Part shown: piece after piece, positions 24,100 through 34,950 of the stretch | How positions within the stretch are numbered: position 1 is the stretch's first letter | How the letters are laid out: each line of letters begins with the position of its first letter | Assembly (NCBI RefSeq): GCF_910589235.1 | Contig: NC_060955.1 | Location: 678,001 to 742,000 of the forward strand | Length of the DNA stretch: 64,000 nucleotides | Direction: 5' to 3' | Origin: Vespa crabro | Lineage: Eukaryota; Arthropoda; Insecta; Hymenoptera; Vespidae | The notes under the pieces: model-generated | Told to the model about the DNA's origin: nothing | The model's input: the letters and a program-made list of their open reading frames with translations, nothing else | Database searches by the model: none | Position numbers and translations under genes: made by a program

Positions 24100-24480
24100 C
24101 TATGACCCATCGGTAGGACCCATAGGTGTGGGGCCTTTGTGCGGATTACTGTCTCAGCATTATGTAAAGCTACTGTATCTTTCTCCTTTTCATATTCTCT
24201 TTATCTTCTGTAAGGATCATCGAGGGATATATGAGGGATATATATATTCATCTACATAGTCTAAGGACTAATTCTCTTCCAGTTAGCGTTAGAATCTAGA
24301 ATTTTCGGTTAACTCATATTAACCCGGGGTATGCAAATTTTTAAATTAGATTACCATTATTATAACACTCACGGGAGTATCGCGGACGTTAATTAAAAGT
24401 TACTACCGTGGACTTCGTTCTATTTGAATATTAAAGTAGGGTCACTGTCACTATAGAGTAGAGCCATCGTTATTTTAGAG
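24100..24480. repeat. degenerate, truncated fourth module
   Basis: Retains decayed versions of the leader motif (GACCCATCGGTAGGACCCATAG), TCATCGAGGGATA, AACACTCACGGGAGT, ACTACCGTGGACTTCGTT and AGAGTAGAGCCATCG. Several parts are missing, marking the distal edge of the array. Confidence 0.7.
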
Positions 24481-24521
24481 TGCAGCAACCTTTCATCGAT
24501 CCTTTGTTTCATCCTTTAAAT

Positions 24522-24556
<35 letters not shown>

Positions 24557-25119
24557 GTTTCATGTATTATAAGTGTTTCAGGGTAAGTTGTAAATAAATA
24601 AGTACAGTAAATATAAAAGAATAACAACTCTCAATAGAATCTTTCTGGTATTTAGTGTCTTTTATTTACAAACACCTCGTATTATTTACTCGCGTATCTA
24701 CACTTTTCTATAGCGTGAGTAAAACATACAAAAAATGCATATTATTATAATTAATTTGTATTTTAAGACACTTGCATTGGTCTAATTTTTAGAAATAGTA
24801 TTGTTACATAAAATATAACAGTTGTTAATATAAACATATCTTTCCTAACAATCATTTTTATATATATATATAATTACTGTTTTCTTATTAATTAATAAGT
24901 ATACATTATAATAATGCACTTATATGATACAATACTTTATACATTTATTATATAATTGATGTCATGTCAATAATTTAAATTATTCTCCACCATTTAAATG
25001 TGTGTGTAGATGTGTGTACGCATACATACATTTTTGTGAAAGGACAATGAGTGACATAAGATGTACTATTTCCAACATTTAACAGAATATTAAATATGTC
25101 TAATTAACGGCCAATTTTC

Positions 25120-25152
<33 letters not shown>

Positions 25153-25361
25153 CTTTTTTAACTTTTATAAATGAATTGGCTCTCCTAAAACTCTCCAGTA
25201 ATGTTTGATCTTGGCAGCTTAAATAGATTGATGTCTCTCTCTTAAATAATGAAATACTTTTTGTAAGAGAATAATTAATAATCGACGACGGGAACATATT
25301 TTTAATTTATCCAAGATGTAGAATTGGATAAACAAGCGAGGTTAGGAGAGTATAGTAAATC
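24481..25361. other. AT-rich region holding the MED14 3' UTR
   Basis: A (TTTA)n run lies at 24521-24555. On the minus strand AATAAA hexamers occur at 24954-24959 and near 24661, so the MED14 3' UTR probably ends about 400-700 nt past its stop. A TTTTC/poly(T) stretch at 25117-25157 is low complexity. Confidence 0.45.
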
Positions 25362-28300
25362 CTATTGCGAAGGTCCGCTCATCATTCCCATCGGTGGCAT
25401 ACCTTGAATGCCATATGGTCCTTGCGGTGGTCCTTGTGTTCCAGCCATTGGAGAATGTAACTGCATAGCTGGACTTTGTATTTGTTGAGTTGCAGTTACT
25501 TGACTTCCAGCTGGAGATGCAACAACCTGTAAAATAATATAAATGAAATGTTAATAGAATCTTAAATAAACATATTAAAAACATTATTAAGGATAATGAT
25601 CATTATTTTATAATAATGCATACCTGTGATATTACTGGAGGTTCAGAAGGAAGCGTCAAATTTGTTAAAAGATCTCTTACAGCTGGAAACAAGGAGCACT
25701 CTGATTGATTTGCACCATATTCAGCAAATCTTTTTAATTGTAACGACGCTGCTGCAGTTGCAGAAGCAGGACTAGGATCTCTTTTCTCTGCTAATTGAGT
25801 TAAATTAGTACTGACATCATATACTAGTGGTAATACAAGGGATGGTGTTTCTCCTTGATATGGTATACCTATTCTTGTTATTTGTAACTGAAATTAAAAA
25901 TTCGTCTCAATTATATAGGTCTCTTAATAATTGAAGATAGAATATATAGTGTTAATATAATTATATAATATATAATTATATTATATAATTATAAAATTAA
26001 TAGAAAAATATCCTTACGAAAAATAGAATTTTGTTTCTGCACACAAGTACAGCTGCCATACCAGTTGGCACAATTGGTGTTGCAGATGGTGGAATACGTA
26101 AACACCATTGTACAGACCATTTTAATTGTTGCTGTTGTGCAAGACCAGGCACAAGTTCTAATTTCATTATTTGAACAAAGTCTTTTAAAACGTTGAAAGG
26201 AACGTTAAGCATCTTCCCAAAGCCAGATATTGTATTTGGTTTATAAGGTGGAACAGCAACGCGAGTATCGAAAAATTTTTCTATGATCTATAGAAAATTG
26301 TCAATAAGAAGAATTAATTAAATTTATCATTTAAAAAAAAATAAAAATAAAAAAAAAGAATAAGAAGAAGTTATATAATTTATTAATCTTACTTGTAATT
26401 CCTCGGAAGTCCATTGATCTTTGTGTTCCGAAAGCGGTTGTACTTTTATATGAAGAGATTGAAGATGTTGTGGATTTAATCCAACCCTACATTGTAAACT
26501 TTCCACTTTAAAGTGTACAACGCCTGGTTCTGTGATGTTGATGCTAGTTAACTGAAATTATGATAGGACGTATTTAATTTTTCATATCTTATTTTTTAAA
26601 TTATAAATCAGAATTATACAAGTTATATAAATATGTTAATGTTATTCTTACACATTCGTCTTTTTGAATGAAACGCGTTAATTGTCGCCTCATATAGATA
26701 CAACCCAAAAATCTTTCTAGCGGTGATAAATCTGGCCCAGGTAATCCAGAAGGATGAGAAGAAGGACAAGAAAGTAGTTCTAATGCTTCATGAGTGAGAA
26801 GAGTTGGTACAGCTCCGGCCCATGATCTTTGAGGTAATACTCTAGATATATGACTGCCACTTTTGTGATCCGTTGCTTGAGGACTATGTAAGGCTGCATG
26901 ACCAGGACTTTGACCAGGTCTAACAGGAGAAGGTCGTGGAACACTTGGAGATCCTGGCCAATTTGAAGCAGCAGGAGAGGCCATACTTTGTGAAGAAGGA
27001 AATGGACTACCATCAATATGGCCTAATATCAACAAATGAAGTTTTAGTTGTAAAACATTCATAATATACGTATATATATATACGCATATATTTATTTGAA
27101 AATTTGTACCTGTTTGCATAAACGATCCTGCAGGCGAATGTCCTACTTGTACATTATTGCAAGGCCCTGGAGAAGATGTTGGCATAAGTCCAACAGGACT
27201 TGATACATGCATCGGATTTAAAGGACTGTTGGCAACAAGACTTGAACCAGGTGATGGGTGTGGTAACATATTTGGTGTATTAGGGGGTAGCGAAGGCGGT
27301 GATGCTAAATTAAACGAAGTTGCAGGACTGCTACCAAAACTTTGATGTTGACTGGCCTAAAATTATTTCACTTTATTAGTTTATTATATCAATAAAAATA
27401 TAAACAGCCATTTACTGGTATTCCAATCGAAAAAAATACCTGTGATATATTCGCAGTATGTGGACTAGCAGGAGTATGTGGATTACTACCAGATGGTGGA
27501 GTTAATGGTGGATGAAATCTTAAACCATCTCGTTGTTGGGCTGGAGATTGTGGACCGCTTCTATGATGACTTAAAAAACCAACTCCACTTCCTCCGCCAT
27601 CGCTATCCATAGTAACTGGCGATGGTGGATTATCATCTTCTGATTGTGATCTTCTTCTAAAAAGTGCGCTCTCATCCACGTACTTGGAAAGAAATGCCTA
27701 TAAAAATAATAATAATGTAATTAATTAATAAAATCTAAAAAAAAAAATATTTATATCCATATTAAATCTATTACCTTAAGACCTTGCATAGGTGTAAATT
27801 CATTAACAATATAACTTCTATCAAAACAACTATATGCACCATCACGTAAACTAACAAGCCCATTTCCTCTCATTCTTAATTCCAAACAATACAATCCTTG
27901 GTATGCTATTCTCACCAATGTTACACACTGTGGCATTATCGTAAATGTTTGTACTGGTACTTGTGGCCTCTGTAAAAAAAAAAAAAAAACATCTTAATAA
28001 AATTGTACAATAGTAAAATAGTACTAATATTATAAGACTTACGGAATTATATACACAAAGTTGAGGAATAGTTGGTAATTTGCTAATTGATGTAAGTGGC
28101 TGTATAGTTTCATGAAGTATAATAATTAATTGAGCTAAATTTCTATGCCTATTCAAATGTGCTTCAAGTTGTTCCTTCATGATAGAATGTGCATTGGCAA
28201 CTGTATTTGTCGGACCTGCAACATATTAATAATTAAAATTAAACGTTGATCATATATTAAGTAATCTATCTATTTAATATTGTATAATTATAATTGTATA

Positions 28301-29257
28301 TTAAAATTGTATAATTAAAAATAATAATAAATAAAACTGAATAATTGAAATTAGAATTCATTATTAATAACCTTACTTACTTTTCCCAAATATTAATTTA
28401 AATGCTTTATCATCAGTATTCCAATATACAGTTACAGTTGCTCCCCGATTAGGACCATACGCAAGGATTAGTTTGCTATAACTATATGATTTAACTGTGA
28501 CCAGATTTCGTAAATTATATTTTTCTAGAGAAAGAAAAAAAAAGAAAAAAAAAAAAAAAGAAAAAAAATAAAAGAAAATAAAAGAAAAAAAGAAAGAAAA
28601 TAATTGTTATCAATAAATATCATTTTCACACAGAAATGTTATTTCACATAACTTACCGATTTTAAAATATTCAGCTAAATCTTGAACTATTGAATACAAA
28701 TGAACAATTTGTGCCCAATCATTCAATAATGAATCTACTGTGCGTGACACATTATCCGCCGTTAACATATCATATGAAAAATATACTGGTCTACGTAAAC
28801 CTTAAATATAAATAATTATATATATTATCAAAGATAATTATTTGCATAAAATATTCAAATCTTGTAGAGAAAAATTAATTAACAAATAATTATATTTCTT
28901 AATTTTACATATTGTAATAAAGAATACCTTGTTCCTTAGTATGGTTACTAGTAAGAGGACTACTGTAAAAAACAAATTCAGCCATCCATGACTTTCCTAT
29001 CCCTTTTCCATGAACTCTGATAGAAACACTAAGAAGTCTTTTTAAAAGAGAATACCACGCACTGCTTGTTGCAATATTTGGTGATGGAGGAAGTAACTGT
29101 ACAAGTTTCAGTACTAAAGCTGTAGCATTTGCTTCTACTTGAAGCCCTTGATGTGCTATATCCCGTCTACTAAGCTGTAAAAATATTTATTTAATAATAA
29201 TAATTTAATATTAAAATAATACAATATATGAATGTAATATATATATATATGTAACAT

Positions 29258-29314
<57 letters not shown>

Positions 29315-32300
29315 TATTTATTTTAGTTACTCCTTGATTAAACAATAAATTATAAAATATTTTATTTTACCTCTTGAGCCAAAGTTACAAATGGTATCCT
29401 TTCATCGCACAAAGCTACAACGTGGGCCAATTCAGGAATAAAATATGCTGGATGTTTTGATCTTCTGTTCTGTGCTATACCCACTGCATCTGTTCTTCCC
29501 CCAGTTCCCGTGCTTCTGCGCTTGTTGCTCATTGGCTCCATCGCTTCTGTAATGTACCCCCCATCTTGATCATTACTCCCTAAAAAATCCTCCCATTAAT
29601 CCCCCAAAGTAGTAAGATGCCAACATCACATTCATTGTTGCCAGATGTTAATACTTGTAGTTACAACACGTAAACAATTAAACGATTAGTAAGAAATTTG
29701 GGACATATTAGTCATTATTTAGGAAGTAATTAATAACACAGAAATCTTTGTTAAAGATAAAACTTCCAATGATAAAGCTTACTTGTATACATAGAAATAT
29801 ACGTTGAAAATAACAGGACCCAATGAACTGTTATAATTTATATTTTCTAGTCTGACACTGATGCTGGTTGCTTACATTTTACAATACTAATGCAAAGATA
29901 AAATGAATGACAAAGCAAAACAACAGCCATATTACATAAATGAAAGATATGAAACAATAAATTTATTTTAATTGTGACAAGTATCTATTAAATAATACTT
30001 TTTTTTTTTCTAATATTATTAACGTACCTGTACTTCTGGCAATAACAAATATTAGAAATTCATATTCTTTCTACAGTCAATAAATTATTGACTTTGAAAA
30101 GTTTCATATTACTAAGTCATGCATAACTTTATATGTTAGATAATACACATAGATTTTATATATTAATGTAAAAATAAAAAAAAAAAAAAAAAGAATTGTA
30201 CATACATAGCAACTTACAATAGTATAACAGATGTCAACATTTCGACATGCCTACTATATATAATTAACTGATAACACATACTTCTGATTATTTATATTTA
30301 CGTATATATACTTACCACTATCAACGCTAGTGAATGGTCCATGAGTAATCACAAATGTGTCAAATTCAATAAGGGTTTGAACTTTTAAATACATCTTAGG
30401 AATTTCTGCTTCTATACTATCATCGTGTGGATCATCTTCAATGGAACTATGTTTTACTACTGCAAGATAAAATGAACATTCAATTTCACATGGAGAGTTT
30501 TCTTTTTCCTTGAATGCCACAATCTAAAATAAAATAATAAACATTAAATATTCCCGTTGCTTTAAATTATGTTATTAAAGATGATGATATTTTGTATATA
30601 CCAAAATAACTGACGGATGCCTATGTAATTGAACAAACATGCGATGTCTACTAATTTTTGACATTGGATGTTCTGGATGATGTAAAACTGGTAAACGTTC
30701 ATAAGATGTGGCAGGTAAATGTTGTAATGTTTTTTCACATCTTCTTTGTGTGATCCAAAATCTATGATAGCGAAGTTTGTAATATATAAATTTGATAGTT
30801 TCTTTTGAAGAAATATGATATCATTTAATATTAACAGAATAATTCATAAAACTTTACCTTAATTCTGATATAAGTGTAGTAAGTCTAGAATGATCACCAT
30901 TCAATGCAGCAGTTAATTCAGGCACTAAAGGAGCATCATATTGTGGTACATGACATTGAAGCATCCCTGTATGAGTATCTACTGTAACTAAGAGAAGCTC
31001 TGCTCTTAAACACGGCTGTAATACTGGAACTGATAAAATAGCTGGAGATCCTGCTAATGTACCTATAATGAAGCATTATTTATATGAAAAAAAAAAAAAA
31101 ATCAGTATTTTTTTCCCCCTCCCTATATACTTACATTCAACATCTTTCAATATTGCTTGCAACTCTTGTTTTAATTCAGAAAGGCGACTTCTTGTTCGTA
31201 TATAAATAGTATGCACAAGTAAACACTCCATTGATAATTGATCTGATCTTATAGCCCTATCTGCTATTTCACTTTCCTAATTAATCATAAAGAATACATG
31301 AAATAAAGCAATTATAATAATTGGTACAATAATAAATAATTGTTTAATTCCAACCTTGCTACCTAATGATGGTACATGTACTACAGCAAGAGGTCTTGCA
31401 GGATCATGTTGATCAACTTGTACAGTTAATCTGTATCCAAGTTCTGATCTAGGATCTTTACTGGTTAACTCTCTGAAATTTATTATTATATATATTAATA
31501 ATAATCATAAAGAGAATTGCACTATAAAAAAGATTAAAGACGATACAATCTTTTTATCTAAAGTACATACCTCCAATATGATATAGATAAACATTTTCCA
31601 GGTGTATATTCATCTACATGTATATGTTCATCTAATCTATCACGAATTAATCTTAATGTTTGTGAATAAAGTACTTCCAATTGTAACGATTGACAAAAAT
31701 AATGAAGAATATGGTATACTTCAGACAATGGATTAGAACTTTCTGCTAATCTAGATTGCACGACCTTCAATAAAAAAAAAGAAAAAAAAAAAGAAAAAAA
31801 AAAAGAAGAAAAAAAATAAGACAATACATTAATTGTATACATAATATGATAATATTATATTTATTTACCTGATGAACATAACGCGTTTGTAAGGGATGTA
31901 CCAATGCTTTTCCATCTCCCGTTTCTCTATCAGAAACTAAAATCTCCAATTCCAATAATCTCCATGGTACTGCTGGACCATCTCCCATAACAGTAAGCGA
32001 GACTGAAAATTCTTGTTCGACTAAAAATGTTACTCTACCAGCCTCGATCTATAAAAACGAAGGGGAAAAAAAAAAGAATAGATCAAGAAGCAACAATGTA
32101 AAATGAAAAATGATGTTACTCAATTATAAATCATTTTATAAACATACCTTCAAATTACGCATTTGTGGAAGTAAATTTCCAGTAACTAGTCTATGTTGTA
32201 TTACTTGATTTAATCTTTGTAATGTACTTCTTTTTTCTGCTGGAGTAATAGGATCAGGCGGTACTATTCTTTCCTATATAAATAACATTTTTTAAATAAT

Positions 32301-32585
32301 TGATTATTCGTTATAATTCGTATTTTTGTAGATTATTATATATTATCTGCATACTCTGATACAAGCTGGTAAACGACCATATGTGCCTGTAGTAAGGACC
32401 TCTACTGCTGCAGGAATATGAAAATTAGGTAATCTTGCATGGACGAGTGTCTTTCGTGCCATTCTTGCTAACATGTCAGCAGTATCAACAAAAAGTAATG
32501 ATTGTTTGTCTAAAAATGCCATGATGTGCTGCAACATATGAAAAAATTATATTTATATTACTTGAGTAAAAAAAAAATCAATACA

Positions 32586-32652
<67 letters not shown>

Positions 32653-33066
32653 TATATGCTTACTGCTGATTTGTCGACTTTAGATGCACTGTTGGCCCAT
32701 TTTACTAATGCCAATAAACGAACATATAATTGTCTCGTTCTAGCAGAAAAATTATAAATTTCAATTTTACGTTCCATGTCAGTTTTGCGAGGTAACCTAA
32801 AGAAATAAGTTACTTATTATCACTTATACCTTATTTATGCATTTGAATTTCTAATTTTAAAGAAGTAAAATATTCTTCAATAATCTTTAAATGTATAAAT
32901 AAAAAATATAAACTTACAATTCTGCTAGTACAGTAAGTTCATGATAAGTACGTTGTATAATGAAATCTATGAGCAAGCCAAGAGAAATAGAACCACCACG
33001 ATTACCCTCTTGTGGTATATTATTTGTTACTGGCGTTTGATGTCCTTCTAATGGTACAGGTGCCAT
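25362..33066 (-). CDS. MED14: Mediator complex subunit 14
   Basis: Scaffold subunit joining head, middle and tail of Mediator; nuclear, RNA polymerase II transcription. I traced 24 coding exons: 33066-32918, 32796-32664, 32528-32355, 32273-32148, 32048-31869, 31764-31571, 31472-31355, 31276-31135, 31062-30858, 30761-30602, 30523-30316, 29579-29371, 29174-28928, 28800-28657, 28524-28381, 28215-28043, 27969-27775, 27697-27440, 27356-27110, 27022-26652, 26551-26393, 26287-26018, 25887-25624, 25526-25362. Phases agree throughout, giving 1544 residues, between the human and fly lengths as I recall them. The N-terminus (LGLLIDFIIQRTYHELTVLA, then RKIEIYNFSARTRQLYVRLL) is the Med14 signature. A Ser/Pro-rich linker spans about residues 970-1140, and the tail is Gln/Pro/Met-rich. 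The start is the first ATG of exon 1. All introns are GT-AG. Confidence 0.96.
29270..29311. repeat. (TA)n microsatellite in a MED14 intron
   Basis: TA dinucleotide run between exons 12 and 13; adds length only. Confidence 0.9.
32587..32648. repeat. (TA)n microsatellite in a MED14 intron
   Basis: About 30 TA dinucleotides, 16 nt from the exon 2 donor. Confidence 0.9.
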
Positions 33067-33244
33067 TTTTATTTTTTTATTTTAAACAATAAGATGTATC
33101 CTCTTCCGATCTTGCAAAATAATACAAATATTTAATACTTAATAATCGTATTATAAAACAATTTATATCATTTAACAATATTTGTTACTTTTATAATATT
33201 GAACTTTTTATTATATACATTTTATATACATACTGAATGTATTT

Positions 33245-33362
33245 TTAAATGTGATCATAGATGTATAACTTTGGATCATAAAGCTGCAATCTTCCAGGCA
33301 CTTTTTGTATCATTAGACCAGAAACGTCAGTTGAATTAACAAAGTTATATTCAATGCAATCA
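33245..33362 (-). CDS. orphan coding-like terminal exon, unidentified
   Basis: After TTTTTCACAG, a 38-codon frame runs to TAA. It contains DCIEYNFVNSTDVSG and then LMIQKVPGRLQLYDPKLYIY before DHI-stop. Composition is ordinary for protein and unlike the AT-rich surroundings. It enters with one leftover base, so an upstream exon ending in phase 2 is needed. The stop is about 180 nt before the MED14 ATG on the same strand. Upstream DNA (33363-34950) holds a mariner and the GBE1 promoter side; the only ATG-plus-donor I see there (about 34640-34670, MLTLTPSLSN then GTGAGT) ends in phase 1 and does not fit. I do not recognise the protein. It could be the last exon of a small gene whose intron received the mariner. 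Confidence 0.5.
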
Positions 33363-33785
33363 CTGTGAAAAATATATCACATTAAAATAATTCAATCTTT
33401 CATTTTATATATATCTTTTATAAGAGGTAAAATTAAATTCAATAGATGAAAATTTAAAGGTTATTTTATCGAAAACGAAATAACTGCAGGTTACTTTTTT
33501 TAAATGAAAAAAATAACATTTAAAAAAAACTTAATGAGAATCCATATATCCTTCCAAATTATCAACAATTTATACGATATATTTTGTAATTTTTATAATG
33601 ATCAAATTATTAAATAAAAAAAAAATATATATATATATGATAATAACTTCATAAATTAAAATATTTTTCAATACTTTCATAAAAACAAGTCTAAATAAAA
33701 TGGAACATTTCATTTTATAACCTTTTCAAATCGACAATATGTAAATCATTATGTAAAAAAAAAAAAAAAAAGAGAGAAAAAAATC
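33363..33785. other. AT-rich DNA between orphan exon and mariner
   Basis: Nothing recognised; looks like intron. Confidence 0.4.
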
Positions 33786-33787
33786 TA

Positions 33788-34475
33788 TTAGGTTGTTCGG
33801 AAAGTAATCTTTTTTTTTTGTGAAAATGAAAGACAATTTTCGTATAATGAACAAATATTTTATTAAATTATATATTGGCTTTTTCCAAAGCCAATATCCA
33901 TCAAAAAAAAAGGTGATGCTGTCTGCTTGGTGGGATTTTAAAGGAATCGTTTTTTTCTGAGATTTTACCGGATAACACAACAATTAATTCGGAAGTTTAC
34001 TATCATCAGCTGGACAAACTGAATGTTGCACTTGAACAGAAACGGCCAGAATTAATCAACAGAAAAGGTGTAGTGTTCCACCAGGATAATGCGAGACCTC
34101 ATACAAGTTTAGTCTCTCGCCAAAAACTTTTACAGCTTGAATGGGATAAAATGCCACACCCACCATATTCTCCAGATCTGGCACATTTGGATTATTATTC
34201 ATTTCAATCACTGCAAAATTTTTTAGACGGTAAAACCTTCACTTCAAATGAGGAGGTCAAGAACCACCTCTATCAGTTAGTTTCCAACAAAGACCAAAAA
34301 TTCTATGAGCGTGGAATCATGCTACTATCAGAAAGATGGTAAAAGATATTGGACGAGAATTTTTAATATATAATTTAATAAAATATTTGTTCATTATACG
34401 AAAATTGTCTTTCATTTTCACAAAAAAAAAAAAAAAAAAAAAAAGAAAACGAAATTACTTTTGCGAACAACTCAT
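33788..34475 (+). mobile_element. truncated mariner-family DNA transposon with TA target site
   Basis: The left end starts TTAGGTTGTTCGGAAAGTAA and the right end is its inverted partner (reads ATGAGTTGTTCGCAAAAGTA on the minus strand). Both are flanked by TA (33786-33787 and 34476-34477). Inside the ends, a further stretch of about 57 bp beginning GTGAAAATGAAAGACAATTT is perfectly inverted between left and right. The inverted repeats are thus near 100 bp, far longer than the usual 25-35 bp. The element is 688 bp, about half an intact mariner (about 1.3 kb), because the N-terminal half of the transposase is gone. Confidence 0.9.
33909..34342 (+). pseudogene. mariner transposase remnant (C-terminal half)
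   Basis: Catalytic-domain remnant beginning VMLSAWWDFKGIVFF. One extra base near 33957 shifts the frame, then it continues EILPDNTTINSEVYYHQLDK and HQDNARPHTS to SPDLAHLDYYSF. The Asp of HQDNARPH and the Asp of HLDYYSF are separated by 34 residues, the mariner D,D34D spacing. The N-terminal helix-turn-helix and the first catalytic Asp are deleted, and TGG is followed by a TAA where the family continues. It cannot make active transposase. Confidence 0.88.
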
Positions 34476-34477
34476 TA

Positions 34478-34950
34478 CTTCTCGCCAAAGGACATAACTT
34501 TCTCTTATATAGTTACATTAGCTAAGCGACACATCGAGAACTGATTTCATTCAACTTCAACCAAATACTTAAAGCAACTGAAAGAAAAATGCGATGGGTT
34601 GATTCATATTAATTATGTTAAATGTTACTCACGATTACTAAGGGAGGGCGTTAGTGTCAACATATTTATAACGACCAATAGGGAACAATTATTACAGCGG
34701 TTTTTTCAAATATCTTTTGTCATATCAACGCTTCGTGAATGACTCAATTAATGAAGACAAGTTATAGAAATATTAACGAGATGTCACTGTAATCGCGTTT
34801 TCTTATTGGTTTCTTATAAACAGCTTATATATTAGATGTGTGAGAGCACTCCGGGTTCACCTTGGCACGTCATTCACGCCCGCTGACGCGCGGGTTCTGT
34901 GAGGGTATTTTAATTTGAGTGAATTGTATCTGTCGTATGAATTTCTTAAA
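34478..34950. promoter_or_regulatory. 5' region of GBE1, possible bidirectional promoter
   Basis: CCAAT/ATTGG motifs occur at about 34674 and 34806. The GC-rich stretch at 34850-34900 (CCCGCTGACGCGCGGG forms a hairpin) is the likely GBE1 transcription-start area. A minus-strand ATG followed by a GTGAGT donor sits near 34640-34670. Confidence 0.4.

Larger units (their letters stand above)
16575..24480 (+). ncRNA. candidate modular long noncoding RNA locus
   Basis: Inference from architecture. Promoter-like elements at 16541-16577 precede a possible first exon ending at 16748 before GTAAGT. Downstream, T-rich tracts ending in CAG precede related GC-richer blocks at about 18222, 18589, 19660, 21699 and 23173. 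The last three end at a conserved GTAAGT/GTAAGA. The blocks share ACGGGAAGGA, and the last three share hairpin-forming motifs. No frame longer than about 90 codons exists and none is conserved between copies. A transposon family or a plain satellite are alternatives; strand and transcription are unproven. Confidence 0.35.

Noticed and set aside
16575..24480. retroviral or LTR-element explanation for the modular locus
   Set aside because: TATA and AATAAA-like motifs exist, but I see no gag/pol remnants, primer-binding site, polypurine tract or paired terminal repeats.
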